DNA of 31,960 nucleotides from positions 1 to 31,960 of the forward strand of contig JAEDFX010000015.1 in the NCBI GenBank assembly GCA_016297805.1, written 5' to 3'. Position 1 is the stretch's first letter; each line of letters begins with the position of its first letter. Both the position numbers and the translations under genes were made by a program. This DNA comes from Treponema sp. (GTDB lineage Bacteria > Spirochaetota > Spirochaetia > Treponematales > Treponemataceae). Below are positions 21,235 through 30,408 of the stretch, in pieces. A model generated the notes under the pieces. That model did not search any database, was not told the origin of the DNA, and worked only from the letters and a program-made list of their open reading frames with translations.

Positions 21235-21264
21235 CAGACGCGCTACCAGCTGCGCTACTGCCCG
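21192..21264 (-). tRNA. tRNA-Pro (anticodon TGG)
   Basis: Cloverleaf by inspection: acceptor CGGGCAG/CTGCCCG, D arm GCGC/GCGC, anticodon stem TCTGG/CCAGG around the loop TTTGGGA (anticodon TGG), T arm GCAGG-TTCAAAT-CCTGT, discriminator A. CCA is not encoded. Serves as the integration target of the element. Confidence 0.95.
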
Positions 21265-21334
21265 TTGCGTGATTAATAATATATATTAAATGAAAAATTT
21301 AATCAATAGCAAAATCAATTTTTTTTAAAACTTT

Positions 21335-22783
21335 TTAAATAATTTTTGCTGAGGCTTCAATATCTCCACCTTTCTGAATTCTTTCAATCAGCACTTTAGT
21401 AATTTCAATTTTTACTTTTGTAGATTCCTGAATGATTTTTTTAGAATGAATTTCACAATGAATAAAATTATCTGTAACGGCATGATATATATAGCCATTT
21501 ACATTGTTTGAAATAACCTTAGGTCTTTTTACAGTCTCAATAATAGCAGACAGTTCTTTTCCTATAAAACTATTTATATAAATAATCTTATTGTTAATTG
21601 CCCAATCAGTTAATTTTTTTGCCCTTTCTCCTGACACAGATTGAGGAACTTTATTTTTCATTGTTGCTGCAACTGTGCCAGGGCGTTCTGAAAACGGGAA
21701 TGCATGTATCCATGAAAACTTACATTTTTCACATAAGTCCATTGTTTCAATAAAATCTTCTTTTGTTTCACCTGGAAACCCAGTTATTAAATCACAGGCA
21801 ATAAACGGATTTTTTTTTGCTTCCCTTAATTTTTTACAGGCATTGATTACGATTTCTGCTCCATACTGTCTGTTCATCAGTCTTAGGATTTTATTACTTC
21901 CACTTTGAACTGAAATATGAAAATGAGGGCAAACTCTAGGATCTGAAATAACAGAACAAAAATCATCATCAACAATTTCTGGATATAGACTGGAAATTCT
22001 AAAATTTATTTTTTCAGTATTGTCAAGAAGTACTTTCAACAATCGGGTAAAATTATAATATTCTCCCTTGTATTCGCCTTTATACTGTCCTATATTAACT
22101 GTTGTTATTACAACTTCATTCTGACCTGCTGCTTCAAGTTCCTTTACTCTATCAATTGCAGTCTGAACATCAATTGAAACACTATGCCCTCTTGCTATAT
22201 GAATTGCACAATATGAACAATTGCTATTACATCCATCTTGTATTTTCAAGCTCGCCCTTGAATGAGATAAGAATGAACTTGTAGAAAGAGTAAAAGATTT
22301 TTCTGGAAAACCTGATTTTTCAGGAACAGGCTTTAAAATTTTTTCATTAACAATTGATTTAAAATCCAGAGGATTGAAAGAACCAGTATTTAACAATTCT
22401 TTTAAAAGCATTGGAATCTGAGAAATTCTGCTTTTTATCTGTCCACCAATTGCGCAGATTCTTTCATCAATGTTTTCAATTTCTTCTTTTGCAAGCTGAG
22501 CGTAACATCCTGTTACAAGAACAAGGGAATTAGGACATTTTTTTAACAGTAATCTTATCAAACGGCGGGCTTTCTGTTCTGCTTTCTGAGTAACTGCACA
22601 TGTATTGATTATGGAAACAAGAATCTCAGGACTTTCTTCTGAATTAGAAGTTATTCCTTCCATGCATACTGAAAATCCATTTTCTATAAAATATCTTGCT
22701 GTAGACTCGCTTTCTATTTGATTTAATCTACAGCCTAAAGTTTCAATTCTGATTTGATTCACAATTTTACTGTAATTTTGCAC
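21335..22783 (-). CDS. mtaB: MtaB-type tRNA methylthiotransferase
   Basis: 482 residues. N-terminal UPF0004 domain with Cys18 (TLGCRLNQ), Cys62 (NTCAVT) and Cys93 (TGCYAQ) for the auxiliary iron-sulfur cluster. Radical SAM CxxxCxxC at 185-192 (DGCNSNCSYC). A C-terminal TRAM-like part completes it. TLGCRLNQ.ES and NTCAVT favour MtaB, which makes ms2t6A at position 37 of tRNAs reading ANN codons, over MiaB. The GTG start overlaps the TPR gene by 17 nt, implying translational coupling. The interval 21265-21334 between it and the tRNA is AT-rich with no gene. Confidence 0.85.
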   Translation of the reverse strand: MQNYSKIVNQIRIETLGCRLNQIESESTARYFIENGFSVCMEGITSNSEESPEILVSIINTCAVTQKAEQKARRLIRLLLKKCPNSLVLVTGCYAQLAKEEIENIDERICAIGGQIKSRISQIPMLLKELLNTGSFNPLDFKSIVNEKILKPVPEKSGFPEKSFTLSTSSFLSHSRASLKIQDGCNSNCSYCAIHIARGHSVSIDVQTAIDRVKELEAAGQNEVVITTVNIGQYKGEYKGEYYNFTRLLKVLLDNTEKINFRISSLYPEIVDDDFCSVISDPRVCPHFHISVQSGSNKILRLMNRQYGAEIVINACKKLREAKKNPFIACDLITGFPGETKEDFIETMDLCEKCKFSWIHAFPFSERPGTVAATMKNKVPQSVSGERAKKLTDWAINNKIIYINSFIGKELSAIIETVKRPKVISNNVNGYIYHAVTDNFIHCEIHSKKIIQESTKVKIEITKVLIERIQKGGDIEASAKII

Positions 22784-23393
22784 TTACCCGTTCACGGCCA
22801 CGAGAAGCATCAATAGAGGAAGAATTAAGTCTCAAAGCTTCATCATAAGCTTCCATAGCTTCGTAATAGTTTCCAGCCATTTCTCTTGCGTAACCTAAGC
22901 GAACCCACCATGTATCCAAAAGTGGTTCTTTCTTTACAGCAGATGAAAGAGCTATATCAGCATGCTGGTATCTAGCCTGGCGAATGAAAATCTCTCCCAT
23001 GTAATAATAGGCAACACCTACTCTGGAACCACTTTCTGGTGCACTTGCAACATATTTCTGAAACTGTTCCATTGCACCTGAATTTTTTCCAAGAAAATAT
23101 TTTGCTTCCCCAAGAACTTCAATTAAACGCAAATCATATGGACTAACTGCTAATCCTGCAGTTGCTCTTTCTTCAGCTTCAGCATACTGCTTATTCTTTA
23201 CAAGGGCCCAGCACATTACTACATAAGATTCAACACGGTTAGGATTTTCTTTAATTTCTTCTTCACAAACCATAACAGATTCTCTGTATTTTCCGTTATG
23301 ATACAACACCAAAGCATCCTGTTTTGCATTCTGAGCAAAAAGTCCTGAGACAGAAAAAAACAAAATTAAAGATAAAAGGATTTTATTTTTCAT
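22767..23393 (-). CDS. secreted TPR-repeat protein
   Basis: 208 residues. A cleavable signal peptide (LLSLILFFSVSGLFAQ, cut near residue 20) leads into about five tetratricopeptide repeats, ending with YYEAMEAYDEALRLNSSSIDA. Likely a periplasmic scaffold. It overlaps the bactofilin gene start-to-stop by 11 nt and the mtaB gene by 17 nt, so the three genes form a tight operon. Specific partners are unknown; a link to bactofilin-based envelope organisation is plausible from position. Confidence 0.8.
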   Translation of the reverse strand: MKNKILLSLILFFSVSGLFAQNAKQDALVLYHNGKYRESVMVCEEEIKENPNRVESYVVMCWALVKNKQYAEAEERATAGLAVSPYDLRLIEVLGEAKYFLGKNSGAMEQFQKYVASAPESGSRVGVAYYYMGEIFIRQARYQHADIALSSAVKKEPLLDTWWVRLGYAREMAGNYYEAMEAYDEALRLNSSSIDASRGRERVSAKLQ

Positions 23394-23757
23394 TTTCTAT
23401 TTTCACCATTGTGCATTTTCCAGTAAAAGTACAGCCTGGCTCTAAAACTACTTTACCTGTAGTAATATCACCGTCCAACGATCCAGAAGAAGTAACAAAT
23501 ATTAATTTATTTCCGACTACATTTCCTTTAACTTTTCCGCGGATTAATACTCTTTCAGCAGTTATATCAGCATTTACAATTGCATCAGTATCAATAACTA
23601 AATCGCCAATAGAATCAATTTTTCCATTAACTTTTCCACGAATCATAAAGGTTTTCTTGATTTTGATATTACCAGTAAAGGAAATATCATCTTCAACTAT
23701 TGTGTCGAAAGCTTCATCTTCCAAATCAAAAAAATCGGTATCTTTTACGTCAAACAT
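23383..23757 (-). CDS. bactofilin
   Basis: 124 residues, almost entirely the bactofilin (DUF583) beta-helix: repeated hydrophobic strands such as GKVNGKIDSIGDLVIDTDAIVNADITAERVLIRGKVKG with GXV/VXG turns, about 25-115. Bactofilins polymerise without nucleotide into filaments at the membrane; in spirochaetes and curved bacteria they affect cell shape and motility. The short acidic N-terminus (DTDFFDLEDEAFDT) probably controls assembly or membrane contact. Confidence 0.88.
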   Translation of the reverse strand: MFDVKDTDFFDLEDEAFDTIVEDDISFTGNIKIKKTFMIRGKVNGKIDSIGDLVIDTDAIVNADITAERVLIRGKVKGNVVGNKLIFVTSSGSLDGDITTGKVVLEPGCTFTGKCTMVKIENEK

Positions 23758-23802
23758 ATCTATATATTACATCTTTATACTGATTTTTTCAATTATGAGT
23801 AC

Positions 23803-24474
23803 TTAATTTAGATGATTCAGATTCGACATATGCTCTGGTAAAGGAATTTCAAAAACTAAATCTTTACCATCAATTGGCAATGTAAGTTTTACAGATGCAA
23901 GAAGAAGTTTTTTTATTTTTAAGATTTTTCTCAGTTGTTTGTTTACTTTAAAATTTCCGTGCTGATCATCACCTGCAATAGGACAATTCTGCTTTGCAAG
24001 ATGTATACGAATCTGATGCATACGTCCTGTTTCAAGCTGTAAACGAATCTGAGACATTTTTATATCTGGAGAATCAGTATTAACATCATCTGAAGTTTTT
24101 ACAGTCCATTCATTCTCAACATTGTAATAAGTCACTGCAGATTTAGACTCTCCATGCTGAACAAGATTATCTTTTATTACACCTTTTTTAGGATTAACAG
24201 TTCCTGCACAAATTGCAATGTATTCTTTTTTAGCAATCTTACTGCCAATCATTTTTGTCCATTTGTTTGCAGCATTGGCAGATTTTGCAACTATCATAAG
24301 ACCAGCAGTATCTTTATCTAAACGATGCACTAAATAAACTTTCTGACCAACCTGCTGTGCAAATTCATTATCCAGAGAGTGAGTAACTCCATTACCACCT
24401 TGAACAGCAAGCCCTGAAGGCTTATTAATTACATAAATTTCATCATTCTCATATAAAACAGGAACCATATTCAT
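23803..24474 (-). CDS. RluA-family pseudouridine synthase
   Basis: 223 residues. Motif I VINKPSGLAVQGG (15-27), the catalytic HRLDKDTAG with Asp53, and LQLETGRMHQIRIHLA near the C-terminus are all present. No S4 domain, so it is the short RluA/TruC-like form that modifies rRNA or tRNA; the exact target cannot be told from sequence. A second ATG two codons in could be the start. Divergent from the transglutaminase-like gene, with 28 nt between. Confidence 0.87.
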   Translation of the reverse strand: MNMVPVLYENDEIYVINKPSGLAVQGGNGVTHSLDNEFAQQVGQKVYLVHRLDKDTAGLMIVAKSANAANKWTKMIGSKIAKKEYIAICAGTVNPKKGVIKDNLVQHGESKSAVTYYNVENEWTVKTSDDVNTDSPDIKMSQIRLQLETGRMHQIRIHLAKQNCPIAGDDQHGNFKVNKQLRKILKIKKLLLASVKLTLPIDGKDLVFEIPLPEHMSNLNHLN

Positions 24475-24502
24475 CCGAATATCTTAATAGAGGTATATTA
24501 AA

Positions 24503-25681
24503 ATGACAAGACAGTCAAAAATCAAAATCATTGCTATTTTATTTACATTACTGCTAACATCAAACTTTCTTGTTGCAGAAATAATTCAGGATAAAGATTT
24601 TAATTTTTCGCTGGATCTTCCAGAAGGCTATAAAATTGATAACTACACAGAAGATGGCATGTCTTACATTTTTTCACATCCAAACATTCCTGTAACACTG
24701 GCCTTAAAAATTTATTATGATGATTCCTTCACCTCCTCCCAGTCGGTATTAAAAATGACTTTAGAAAAACTTACAGCAAAAGGTGATATCGACAGTGTGA
24801 AATGGTCAGAAAAGAACTGTGCAATTTCCTCTTTCACCATGAATCTTGATAAAGCTTATTCCGGCTGGTCCGTATGTGCACCAACTAAGATTGAACATAG
24901 CTATGTAGCACTGATTTGCTACGCACCAACAGATCTTTTTCCTAAATGCCAGCAATTCATTATGTCTTCTCTAAATTCTCTCTGCATAAATGATGATTAT
25001 TATTACGCACCAGGCCTGATTACAACTTATGCATATCCAAAGGAAGGTAAAAAAAATATAACAGCTAAAATTGCAGGTAAACAGATTACCTCATCAATGG
25101 ATAAATCTGACATAGAAGCTTCAAAATTCCTTATTGATTTGGAATTTGCTGTCTTCTCTCTCTATGCAAAAATGCCAAACTGGAAGGAAGCCTGGCAACG
25201 TTATTACAGAATGATTTACAGAGATAACTGCGGAAGAACTGCACAATTTTCTTCAGATGTTTTCAAGGCCTTGTATCCTGCGTGTCAGGCACAAAATCCT
25301 GATAATCCTGATATCACTTATGCACAGACTCTTTTAAGCTGGGTTCAAAATTTTAATTATAAACGTTCCACAGAAAAAACAAGTTCTGATTTTACTTCAA
25401 TTCCTTCAGTTTTAAATGGCGAAGGAAATGACTGTGACAGTCGCTCTATGCTTATAACGATTATGCTGAACAACATCGGAATTGATACTATTTTTCTGAT
25501 TTCACGGGAATACTCACATGCACTTGTAGCAACAGATATAAAAGCACCTGGTCAAACTTATATTTTAGAAGAAACTGGAAAGGAATATTTATTTGGGGAA
25601 ACAACCGCAAAGGTTACATGGGGAATGATTGCAGGAGATCAGGCTGACAGGACAAAGTGGATACCAATCACCTTGCCCTAA
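24503..25681 (+). CDS. exported transglutaminase-like protein
   Basis: 392 residues with an N-terminal signal (IIAILFTLLLTSNFLVA). The first 170 residues form a DcrB/PsbP-like beta-rich region (FNFSLDLPEGYKI). The C-terminal part contains NDCDSRSMLITIMLNN (Cys311) and REYSHALVATD (His339, Asp345), the spacing of the transglutaminase-like Cys-His-Asp site. A peptidase or amidase role in the periplasm is likely; the substrate is unknown. GAGG 9 nt upstream supports the start. Confidence 0.68.
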   Translation: MTRQSKIKIIAILFTLLLTSNFLVAEIIQDKDFNFSLDLPEGYKIDNYTEDGMSYIFSHPNIPVTLALKIYYDDSFTSSQSVLKMTLEKLTAKGDIDSVKWSEKNCAISSFTMNLDKAYSGWSVCAPTKIEHSYVALICYAPTDLFPKCQQFIMSSLNSLCINDDYYYAPGLITTYAYPKEGKKNITAKIAGKQITSSMDKSDIEASKFLIDLEFAVFSLYAKMPNWKEAWQRYYRMIYRDNCGRTAQFSSDVFKALYPACQAQNPDNPDITYAQTLLSWVQNFNYKRSTEKTSSDFTSIPSVLNGEGNDCDSRSMLITIMLNNIGIDTIFLISREYSHALVATDIKAPGQTYILEETGKEYLFGETTAKVTWGMIAGDQADRTKWIPITLP

Positions 25682-25691
25682 CAGCATTATT

Positions 25692-26339
25692 TTAAGAACG
25701 AACTAAAAGATTATATACATCCTGTTCAGTAGCGGCAGTTTTCAAAGCATCACGAATTGCTTTATCCTTAAACTTTGCACTGAAGTGAGAGATAGTTTTA
25801 AGATAATACGAATGCTGATTATAAGCTGCAGCAATCATTAAAAGTAATGTTACAGGTTCATCATCAATAGTCTGATAGTCTGCAATAGGCTTTTTACATA
25901 CACCTACAGCCATTACCAGGTCTGTAACAGATGAAAGTCTTACGTGAGGAATGGCAATACCTTTTCCAATAGCTGTAGACATTAATTCTTCGCGTTTAAG
26001 AATTTCCTGTGTAAGCTCAGGAGCATTCTTTACCTGAGGAGCAGTTGCCAATACATCAGCAAGCTGAACAAGAGCATCATGTTTAGAAGTCTGTGAAATA
26101 AAAATAACTCTGTCTGGAGACAAAATATTCTTTAATTGAATCTGCATATCAACAGTCTTTGCAGGTTCAGAAGAAAGTCTGGCATTTACCCAGTTTTCAA
26201 CTTCAGATTTTTTAAAACGCCATACTGTACCAATTTTTCCAGCTGGAATTTCACCCTTTTGTGCCCAATCATAAACAGTTCTATCAGACACTCTCAGATA
26301 TTTTGCTACTTCTTCAATAGTAAGAATATCATCTTCCAT
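25692..26339 (-). CDS. PTS IIA (fructose/nitrogen type) with N-terminal excisionase HTH
   Basis: 215 residues from the ATG at 26339 with GAGGA upstream; a GTG 12 nt earlier is less likely. Residues 5-52 are a MerR/excisionase-type helix-turn-helix (LTIEEVAKYLRVSDRTVYDW, then GTVWRFKKSEVENW). Residues 68-215 are a PTS EIIA domain with the phosphorylatable His132 (GIAIPHVRL). The fusion, known from spirochaetes, suggests a phosphorylation-controlled DNA-binding regulator rather than a sugar transporter part. A TTGACA-N17-CAAAAT promoter lies at 26391-26419. Confidence 0.85.
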   Translation of the reverse strand: MEDDILTIEEVAKYLRVSDRTVYDWAQKGEIPAGKIGTVWRFKKSEVENWVNARLSSEPAKTVDMQIQLKNILSPDRVIFISQTSKHDALVQLADVLATAPQVKNAPELTQEILKREELMSTAIGKGIAIPHVRLSSVTDLVMAVGVCKKPIADYQTIDDEPVTLLLMIAAAYNQHSYYLKTISHFSAKFKDKAIRDALKTAATEQDVYNLLVRS

Positions 26340-26390
26340 TTTTTTCCTCACTTTATGTCATAAAGCTTATTATTTTGAAATCTTTAGAAT

Positions 26391-26419
26391 ATTTTGCATT
26401 CTTTACGTTATTTTGTCAA
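26391..26419 (-). promoter_or_regulatory. promoter of the PTS IIA-HTH gene
   Basis: Minus strand: consensus TTGACA (26414-26419), 17 bp, CAAAAT (26391-26396). Leader about 45 nt. The -10 matches four of six bases. Confidence 0.5.
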
Positions 26420-26525
26420 GTTTTAACTTCATGTATAAACATTTTGCCCATAATATTAAAGTTTAAGCTCATAAAAAATACACTTTAATTGAAATTTAAG
26501 AGTGTTTATTATATCATTTTACATT

Positions 26526-27590
26526 ATGAAAACTAAAAAATTAATCAGACTTTTTGTTCTTATTACCATCATATTCACTATTTTATATTTACTTTTAGCA
26601 GCCAAACCTCTTGCAAAGGAATATCAATACACTCCAATCTGGAAAATCAATACTTCTAATCCGGTGGTAAAACAGGTTTCTGATGATTCAAGCAAATTTC
26701 ATTTTCATTTGGGTCAAACCTTAGGATATTTTACTCCAGATGGTGACATTACCCTTTACAAATCTTTTCCTTCAAAGGTTTCTATTTCCGACAACTATTA
26801 TGCAGTATACGATTCAAATGCAAAAAATACTTCTTTCTATAATCCAGACGGTTCACTTGCAGGCATAATCACAAAAAGCGGTTATCCATATTTTAAAGAC
26901 GATTTAGTTTATGTTTTTCTAGCTGGAGGAGCTTCATTTACAAAATGTAATTCAGAAGGTTCTGAATCCTGGACCTATGAAGGAACATTACCAATTACAG
27001 CCTTTTCTGCAAAAAAAGACTTTACAGCAGTTGGATTTGTTGATGGCACAATAAAAGTATTCAATAACCATACAGGTATAGCAGAATCTACTTTTGTTCC
27101 AGGTGGCAGTGACTATCCAGTTATTTTAGGTATAGATATTTCTGAAGATGGACAATATGTAGCTTCAATTTCAGGACATAATAAACAAAGATTTGTTCTT
27201 TCTCACAGAGAAGAAAATCAGCAGAAAATTATTTTCCATACTTTCCTTGATTCAGACTCTCCTTATCAGACAGTTGTTCATTTTTGTAAGGATGGAAAAA
27301 GAGTTTTATACAACTACAAAAATAAACTGGGAATTTATGATATCCATAATAAAAAAAATACTGCAGTAAAATTGGAAAACAAGATTATTTCCATTCAGGA
27401 AAATGATGATTTTGTATTCCTGTTAGGTAAAGAAAAAAATAAATATACAGTTTCTATGATTGAACAGACAAATACTCTTGCAGGAAGTTTTTCTTTTACT
27501 GCTGATTATGCATTTATCCATTCTGATGAGAATAATCTGTATATTGGAAAAGACAATTCAATTTCCAGCATTTTAATTTCAAAGGAATAA
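26526..27590 (+). CDS. membrane-anchored beta-propeller-like protein
   Basis: 354 residues from the ATG at 26526; a GTG 24 nt earlier is possible, and neither has a clear ribosome binding site. An uncleaved N-terminal membrane anchor (LIRLFVLITIIFTILYLLLAA) is followed by repeated 40-residue units of WD/PQQ-like strands (for example TAVGFVDGTIKVFNNHTG and GIDISEDGQYVASISGHNKQ), suggesting a propeller on the periplasmic side. Function unknown. 19 nt precede the M23-like gene, so they are probably co-transcribed. Confidence 0.7.
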   Translation: MKTKKLIRLFVLITIIFTILYLLLAAKPLAKEYQYTPIWKINTSNPVVKQVSDDSSKFHFHLGQTLGYFTPDGDITLYKSFPSKVSISDNYYAVYDSNAKNTSFYNPDGSLAGIITKSGYPYFKDDLVYVFLAGGASFTKCNSEGSESWTYEGTLPITAFSAKKDFTAVGFVDGTIKVFNNHTGIAESTFVPGGSDYPVILGIDISEDGQYVASISGHNKQRFVLSHREENQQKIIFHTFLDSDSPYQTVVHFCKDGKRVLYNYKNKLGIYDIHNKKNTAVKLENKIISIQENDDFVFLLGKEKNKYTVSMIEQTNTLAGSFSFTADYAFIHSDENNLYIGKDNSISSILISKE

Positions 27591-27609
27591 GGAATATAGA
27601 AGGCAGTTT

Positions 27610-28473
27610 ATGAAAAAAATAATTCTTACATTGATTTCAGTTCTTTTAGTAACAAATATGTTTGCTTTTGACTGGCCTCAGGCAGAAGTAACACAAAATT
27701 CTTATAGTTCCTATTTTGGACAAAACCGTGGGGAATTAATAAGTACTTCTCTCTGCTTTTCTGAACCTGCAGAAATTAAAGCAGCAGAAAAAGGATATAT
27801 TCTGGCTATCATTACAGAATACAATGAAGATTCAGACTTTTTTCCATCAACTCTTGGAACAGCAGTAGTTTTGGCACATGATGATAACCTGCTTTCTGTA
27901 TACGGAAACATTGATTCTGAAACAATTTCACTGCGAGATGAAAATGAAAAAATAATTGATGCTGGTGCTACAATTGGAAGTTCAGGAAATACAGGCTGGC
28001 AGTCAGACAACAGTCATCTTGAATTCCAGATTATTGATACAAAAAATAAATCTGCAATCAACCCTATGGTTCTTATGCCTCGTTCAGAAACAGAGTTACC
28101 GTTGAAACTTAATGGTATTTATGTAGAGAACAAAAACCATGATCTTTTTGATATTAATGTTTACAAAACATTTTCTTCAGGGTTGTATAAAATTTACCAG
28201 AGAAGAAATGTTGTAGCTTCTCCATACAAAACAAGTGTTTATATTAATGGTGTCGTTGTTGATCAGGTTTCATACGATACAATAATTCAGGAAAATAATA
28301 AAATTTGTATTCTTGGTAAAAAGAAATATACAAGTTCTGATATCTATCCTAACGAAAATCTTCAGATGCTGGGAGAAACTATGTTTACTCCAGGTCGTGC
28401 AACTTTGGGGCTTTCGGAGTCTGATATTCTTGGTAATCAAAAACAACTAAATTACAACATTGTCATAAAATAA
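27610..28473 (+). CDS. degenerate M23 (LytM-like) envelope protein
   Basis: 287 residues with a signal peptide (ending near MFAF). Residues 40-155 follow the LytM fold: AEIKAAEKGYILAI, then GTAVVLAHDDNLLSVYGNI, then GATIGSSGNTG and SHLEFQI. The metal-binding HxxxD of strand 1 is missing and the final HxH is HLE, so it should not cleave peptidoglycan. Like EnvC/NlpD factors, it may bind and regulate other enzymes. AAGG 6 nt before the ATG. The C-terminal half is a beta-rich region I cannot place. Confidence 0.72.
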   Translation: MKKIILTLISVLLVTNMFAFDWPQAEVTQNSYSSYFGQNRGELISTSLCFSEPAEIKAAEKGYILAIITEYNEDSDFFPSTLGTAVVLAHDDNLLSVYGNIDSETISLRDENEKIIDAGATIGSSGNTGWQSDNSHLEFQIIDTKNKSAINPMVLMPRSETELPLKLNGIYVENKNHDLFDINVYKTFSSGLYKIYQRRNVVASPYKTSVYINGVVVDQVSYDTIIQENNKICILGKKKYTSSDIYPNENLQMLGETMFTPGRATLGLSESDILGNQKQLNYNIVIK

Positions 28474-28547
28474 TTATTAAAGTTTGTTAAAAATTCCATT
28501 ACGTGTTAAAATTATGTGTCTTATTTTAAATTTTTGGGAGATATAAT

Positions 28548-30311
28548 TTGAAACATAATATGATACTTTCAGCTTCAGGCTGGCGCAAAGTTTTTGCAGT
28601 TTCTGGAAATGAACAGGACAAGAATCCTGAAATTTCAGAGGATGACAAAAAAATTGCAATTACTGCAGCAAACGTTTTCTTTGATTATATTAAACAGGTT
28701 TCAGGTCAAGAAGTACCTGTAATTTCCCTTGGTATAGATGCTCGTCCTACAGGTCCTGCAATTGCTGATGCAATGATTCGGGCCCTTATCAAAAAAGGTG
28801 CAATTATTCAGTATTCTGCAGTAACATCAGCACCAGAAATCATGGCTTATGCAAAAAAATTGGATGGTTTTATCTATATTTCTGCCAGTCACAATCCTGT
28901 AGGTCATAACGGAATTAAATTCGGAACAAATGATGGTGGAGTTTTAAACGGAACAGAAAATGCAAAACTAGTTAAAGATTTTGTAAGCCGACTTGAAGAT
29001 GAAAAATCTTTGGAAGAAGCATATAAAAAAGCATATTCATGCACTACTTCAGAACTAAGAAAAGTTTACGATGTTTCTGAAAGCTCAAAGCATAATTCTT
29101 TATACGCATACAAAAACTTCATTAATGAAACAATTACTGGAACAGAAAGCAAAGAATATCAGAATGATTTTTTTGGTATGCTCAATACTTTCATTTCAGA
29201 GAATCCAATCGGTGTTGTCTGTGATTTTAACGGTAGTTCCCGCAATTTATGTATAGACCGGGAATATTTTGCAGAACGTAAAATAAACTTTTATTCAATC
29301 AACGATAAGGAAATTGTTCATGAGATCATTCCAGAAGCAGAAAACCTTGTTCATGTTGCTGCAGAAATGGAACGATTGCAGGCAGAAGGTCATAAGGAAG
29401 TTGTACTAGGCTATATGCCAGACTGTGATGGTGACCGGGGAAATATCGTTTATTGGGATGAAAAACAGAAAAAAGCAGTAATTCTAAAGGCTCAGGAAGT
29501 ATTCAGTCTATCGGTTCTTGCAGAGCTTACTTATTCAATCTGGCAGCACAGTTCTGAACCTGGATTCAAAGCAGCTGTAGCTGTAAACTGTCCAACTTCA
29601 ATGCGAATTGAAGAAATTGTTCATACATTGGGAGCAGAAGTGTTCCGTGCTGAAGTTGGAGAAGCAAACGTTGTAAACCTTGCCCGTGAAAAACGTGAAG
29701 AAGGATATACAGTTCGTATTTTAGGAGAAGGTTCAAATGGTGGAACTATTACATATCCATCTGCTGTTCGTGATCCTTTAAACACAATTTTTGCAATCAT
29801 TAAGCTTCTTTTAATGCGTGAGAATGGTCTATTCCAAATGTGGTGTAATAAAGCAGGTATAAAATATAATTCAGACTACTCTCTTACTGATATTCTTGAT
29901 ACCTTGCCTAAATACACTACAACAGGAGTTTCTGAACCTCGAGCAGTTCTTCATGTAAAGAATACAAATCATGCAGAATTAAAAGCTAACTTCCAGAAGG
30001 TATTTGAAAAAGAATGGGATTCTAAAAAGGATTCTCTTTCCAAAGATTATGGCATTAGTTCATGGGAAGCTATAATTACAAATGGAACAAAAGAAACAAA
30101 AGCAGTTACTGACTTTTCTCTTAGTGGAAAAGGTGGTCTGAAGATTCTTTTTAAAGATAAAAATAATAATCCTTTATCCTTCATTTGGATGCGAGGAAGT
30201 GGTACTGAACCAGTTTTCAGAATCATGTGTGATGTTAAAGGTAACAATCCAGAAATGGAAAAATCATTGCTGGAATGGGAAACCACTATGATTCAGAAAG
30301 CGGATGCATAG
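28548..30311 (+). CDS. alpha-D-phosphohexomutase family protein, TTG start
   Basis: 587 residues. All four active-site loops are visible: phosphoserine loop ISASHNPVGHNG (Ser114), metal loop DCDGDR (292-297), sugar loop GEGSNGG, and phosphate loop RGSGTEPVFR near the end. The start is TTG at 28548, with GGGAG 7 nt upstream; the next ATG is 12 nt on and too far from the site. Long inserts between domains make it larger than PGM/PMM of the usual 450-550 residues. Interconverts hexose 1- and 6-phosphates; the sugar specificity is not evident. Confidence 0.85.
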   Translation: MKHNMILSASGWRKVFAVSGNEQDKNPEISEDDKKIAITAANVFFDYIKQVSGQEVPVISLGIDARPTGPAIADAMIRALIKKGAIIQYSAVTSAPEIMAYAKKLDGFIYISASHNPVGHNGIKFGTNDGGVLNGTENAKLVKDFVSRLEDEKSLEEAYKKAYSCTTSELRKVYDVSESSKHNSLYAYKNFINETITGTESKEYQNDFFGMLNTFISENPIGVVCDFNGSSRNLCIDREYFAERKINFYSINDKEIVHEIIPEAENLVHVAAEMERLQAEGHKEVVLGYMPDCDGDRGNIVYWDEKQKKAVILKAQEVFSLSVLAELTYSIWQHSSEPGFKAAVAVNCPTSMRIEEIVHTLGAEVFRAEVGEANVVNLAREKREEGYTVRILGEGSNGGTITYPSAVRDPLNTIFAIIKLLLMRENGLFQMWCNKAGIKYNSDYSLTDILDTLPKYTTTGVSEPRAVLHVKNTNHAELKANFQKVFEKEWDSKKDSLSKDYGISSWEAIITNGTKETKAVTDFSLSGKGGLKILFKDKNNNPLSFIWMRGSGTEPVFRIMCDVKGNNPEMEKSLLEWETTMIQKADA

Positions 30312-30408
30312 GGAAATACTTTATCTTTTATATTAAAATCTGTATATTTTATTTATTAAATAGTTATTAATTTGATAAAGCCCACAGGCTTTTAAGGAGA
30401 TACAACAT

